In this document: in pieces, positions 4,951-5,438 of the stretch
Layout: every line of letters starts with the position of its first letter
Position numbering within the stretch: the stretch's first letter is position 1
Source: Candidatus Gerdarchaeota archaeon
GTDB lineage: Archaea > Asgardarchaeota > Heimdallarchaeia > JABLTI01
DNA: 5,438 nucleotides
Direction: 5' to 3'
Assembly (NCBI GenBank): GCA_016839405.1
Contig: JAEOUJ010000342.1
Coordinates: 1 to 5,438 of the forward strand
Translations under genes and position numbers: made by a program
Notes under the pieces: generated by a model
The model's database searches: none
What the model was told of the DNA's origin: nothing
The model's input: the letters and a program-made list of their open reading frames with translations, nothing else

Positions 4951-5438
4951 TTACTGCATTCTTGATGTTACTTTATCTTCAGATTTTACCTCTTTTTCTG
5001 AAGCTAATTCATCAAACGAAGTGAGAATTTTTATTAATTGCTTTTTTGTTGATCGTATCCTAAAAAAAGGCATTATTATACTAGCAAAACCAATTAAAGC
5101 AAATAAACCTGCAACGATGAATACAAAAGGATTCATACTATTTAATGCTAAGTAAAGAAAAGGACCTGACATAAGTAGTACAATTGCAGAAAGAAATATA
5201 TGCCACGTTCCTGGTCTACTTTTTACATTTACAGTTGAAGTTTTGTCAATATTTCTTTTAGCAAAAAGTTTAAACCAGAAAATTTCACCAAAAACTGTTG
5301 CAACGCCTATTTCTAATTCAGCAGGATCTTTTCGTGACAAGGGTTCTTCTTTTACTTTTGAATTATTTACTTTTGTTTCAAAAAAAACTGAAGCTCGTTT
5401 AATTGCTTTATGAGGTGAATGTGGTGATTGAATTTCCA
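4951..5438 (-). CDS. Two-helix membrane protein of unknown function, 5'-truncated by window edge
   Basis: The frame is open from the right edge (first whole codon 5434-5436) to the TAA at 4951-4953, giving 161 visible residues; the start lies outside the window. A TTG at 5338-5340 is in frame but need not be a start, since 32 open codons precede it. The visible N-terminal part is polar, with a repeated SPH (SPHSPH) and Lys/Glu-rich sequence. Next comes a hydrophobic patch, IGVATVFGEIFWFKLFA (bases about 5310-5260), that may lie in or on the membrane. Two clear membrane helices follow (bases about 5205-5143 and 5130-5062), joined by a very short LNSMNP loop. Positive residues before the first (VKSR) and after the second (RIRSTKK) predict a hairpin with both ends in the cytoplasm. 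The tail is a charged helix (ELASEKEVKSEDK). I do not recognise the family. Confidence 0.75.
   Translation of the reverse strand, partial: EIQSPHSPHKAIKRASVFFETKVNNSKVKEEPLSRKDPAELEIGVATVFGEIFWFKLFAKRNIDKTSTVNVKSRPGTWHIFLSAIVLLMSGPFLYLALNSMNPFVFIVAGLFALIGFASIIMPFFRIRSTKKQLIKILTSFDELASEKEVKSEDKVTSRMQ

Noticed and set aside
1..5438. CRISPR array, transposon ends, phage genes or toxin-antitoxin pair
   Set aside because: No regularly spaced repeats, transposase or integrase motifs, terminal inverted repeats, or paired small toxin-like genes were seen. The tRNA has no visible flanking duplicate of its 3' end that would mark an integrated element.

Overview
The window is AT-rich (about one third G+C, judged by eye) and looks archaeal. 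It holds a four-subunit 2-oxoacid:ferredoxin oxidoreductase operon, TATA-like boxes with purine-rich upstream elements, Shine-Dalgarno sites of the GGAGGTGA type, and an A1-U72 tRNA-Gln with an encoded CCA end. Low G+C and this gene content would fit an anaerobic archaeon, for example an Asgard lineage or a low-GC euryarchaeote. Nothing in the window fixes the phylum.

Layout from left to right. Bases 1-1075 hold two head-to-tail + strand genes: a GNAT acetyltransferase whose true start lies left of the window, and a glyoxalase II-like metallo-beta-lactamase hydrolase whose ATG directly follows the GNAT stop. Bases 1108-4097 hold a compact - strand operon in transcription order gamma, delta, alpha, beta (porG-porD-porA-porB). 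Its genes are 2-12 nt apart and each has its own strong ribosome binding site. The hydrolase and porB converge on a hairpin that could end transcription from both sides. Bases 4098-4320 are non-coding and carry the por promoter, a nested set of inverted repeats and a short hairpin. A tRNA-Gln(CUG) on the - strand follows. Next come a small basic protein of unknown function (- strand, start revised to an internal ATG) and the C-terminal part of a two-helix membrane protein (- strand) that continues past the right edge.

Functionally, the main system is PFOR: pyruvate + CoA + oxidised ferredoxin to acetyl-CoA + CO2 + reduced ferredoxin. The alpha and beta subunits form the thiamine diphosphate site, beta also holds an Fe-S cluster, delta brings two more [4Fe-4S] clusters, and gamma completes the complex. 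TPP and cluster residues are visible in all expected places, so the enzyme looks intact. The flanking genes have no evident link to it.

I see no mobile element, CRISPR array, phage gene or clearly novel multi-gene system. The least explained parts are the two unknown proteins on the right and the structured intergenic stretch between por and the tRNA.
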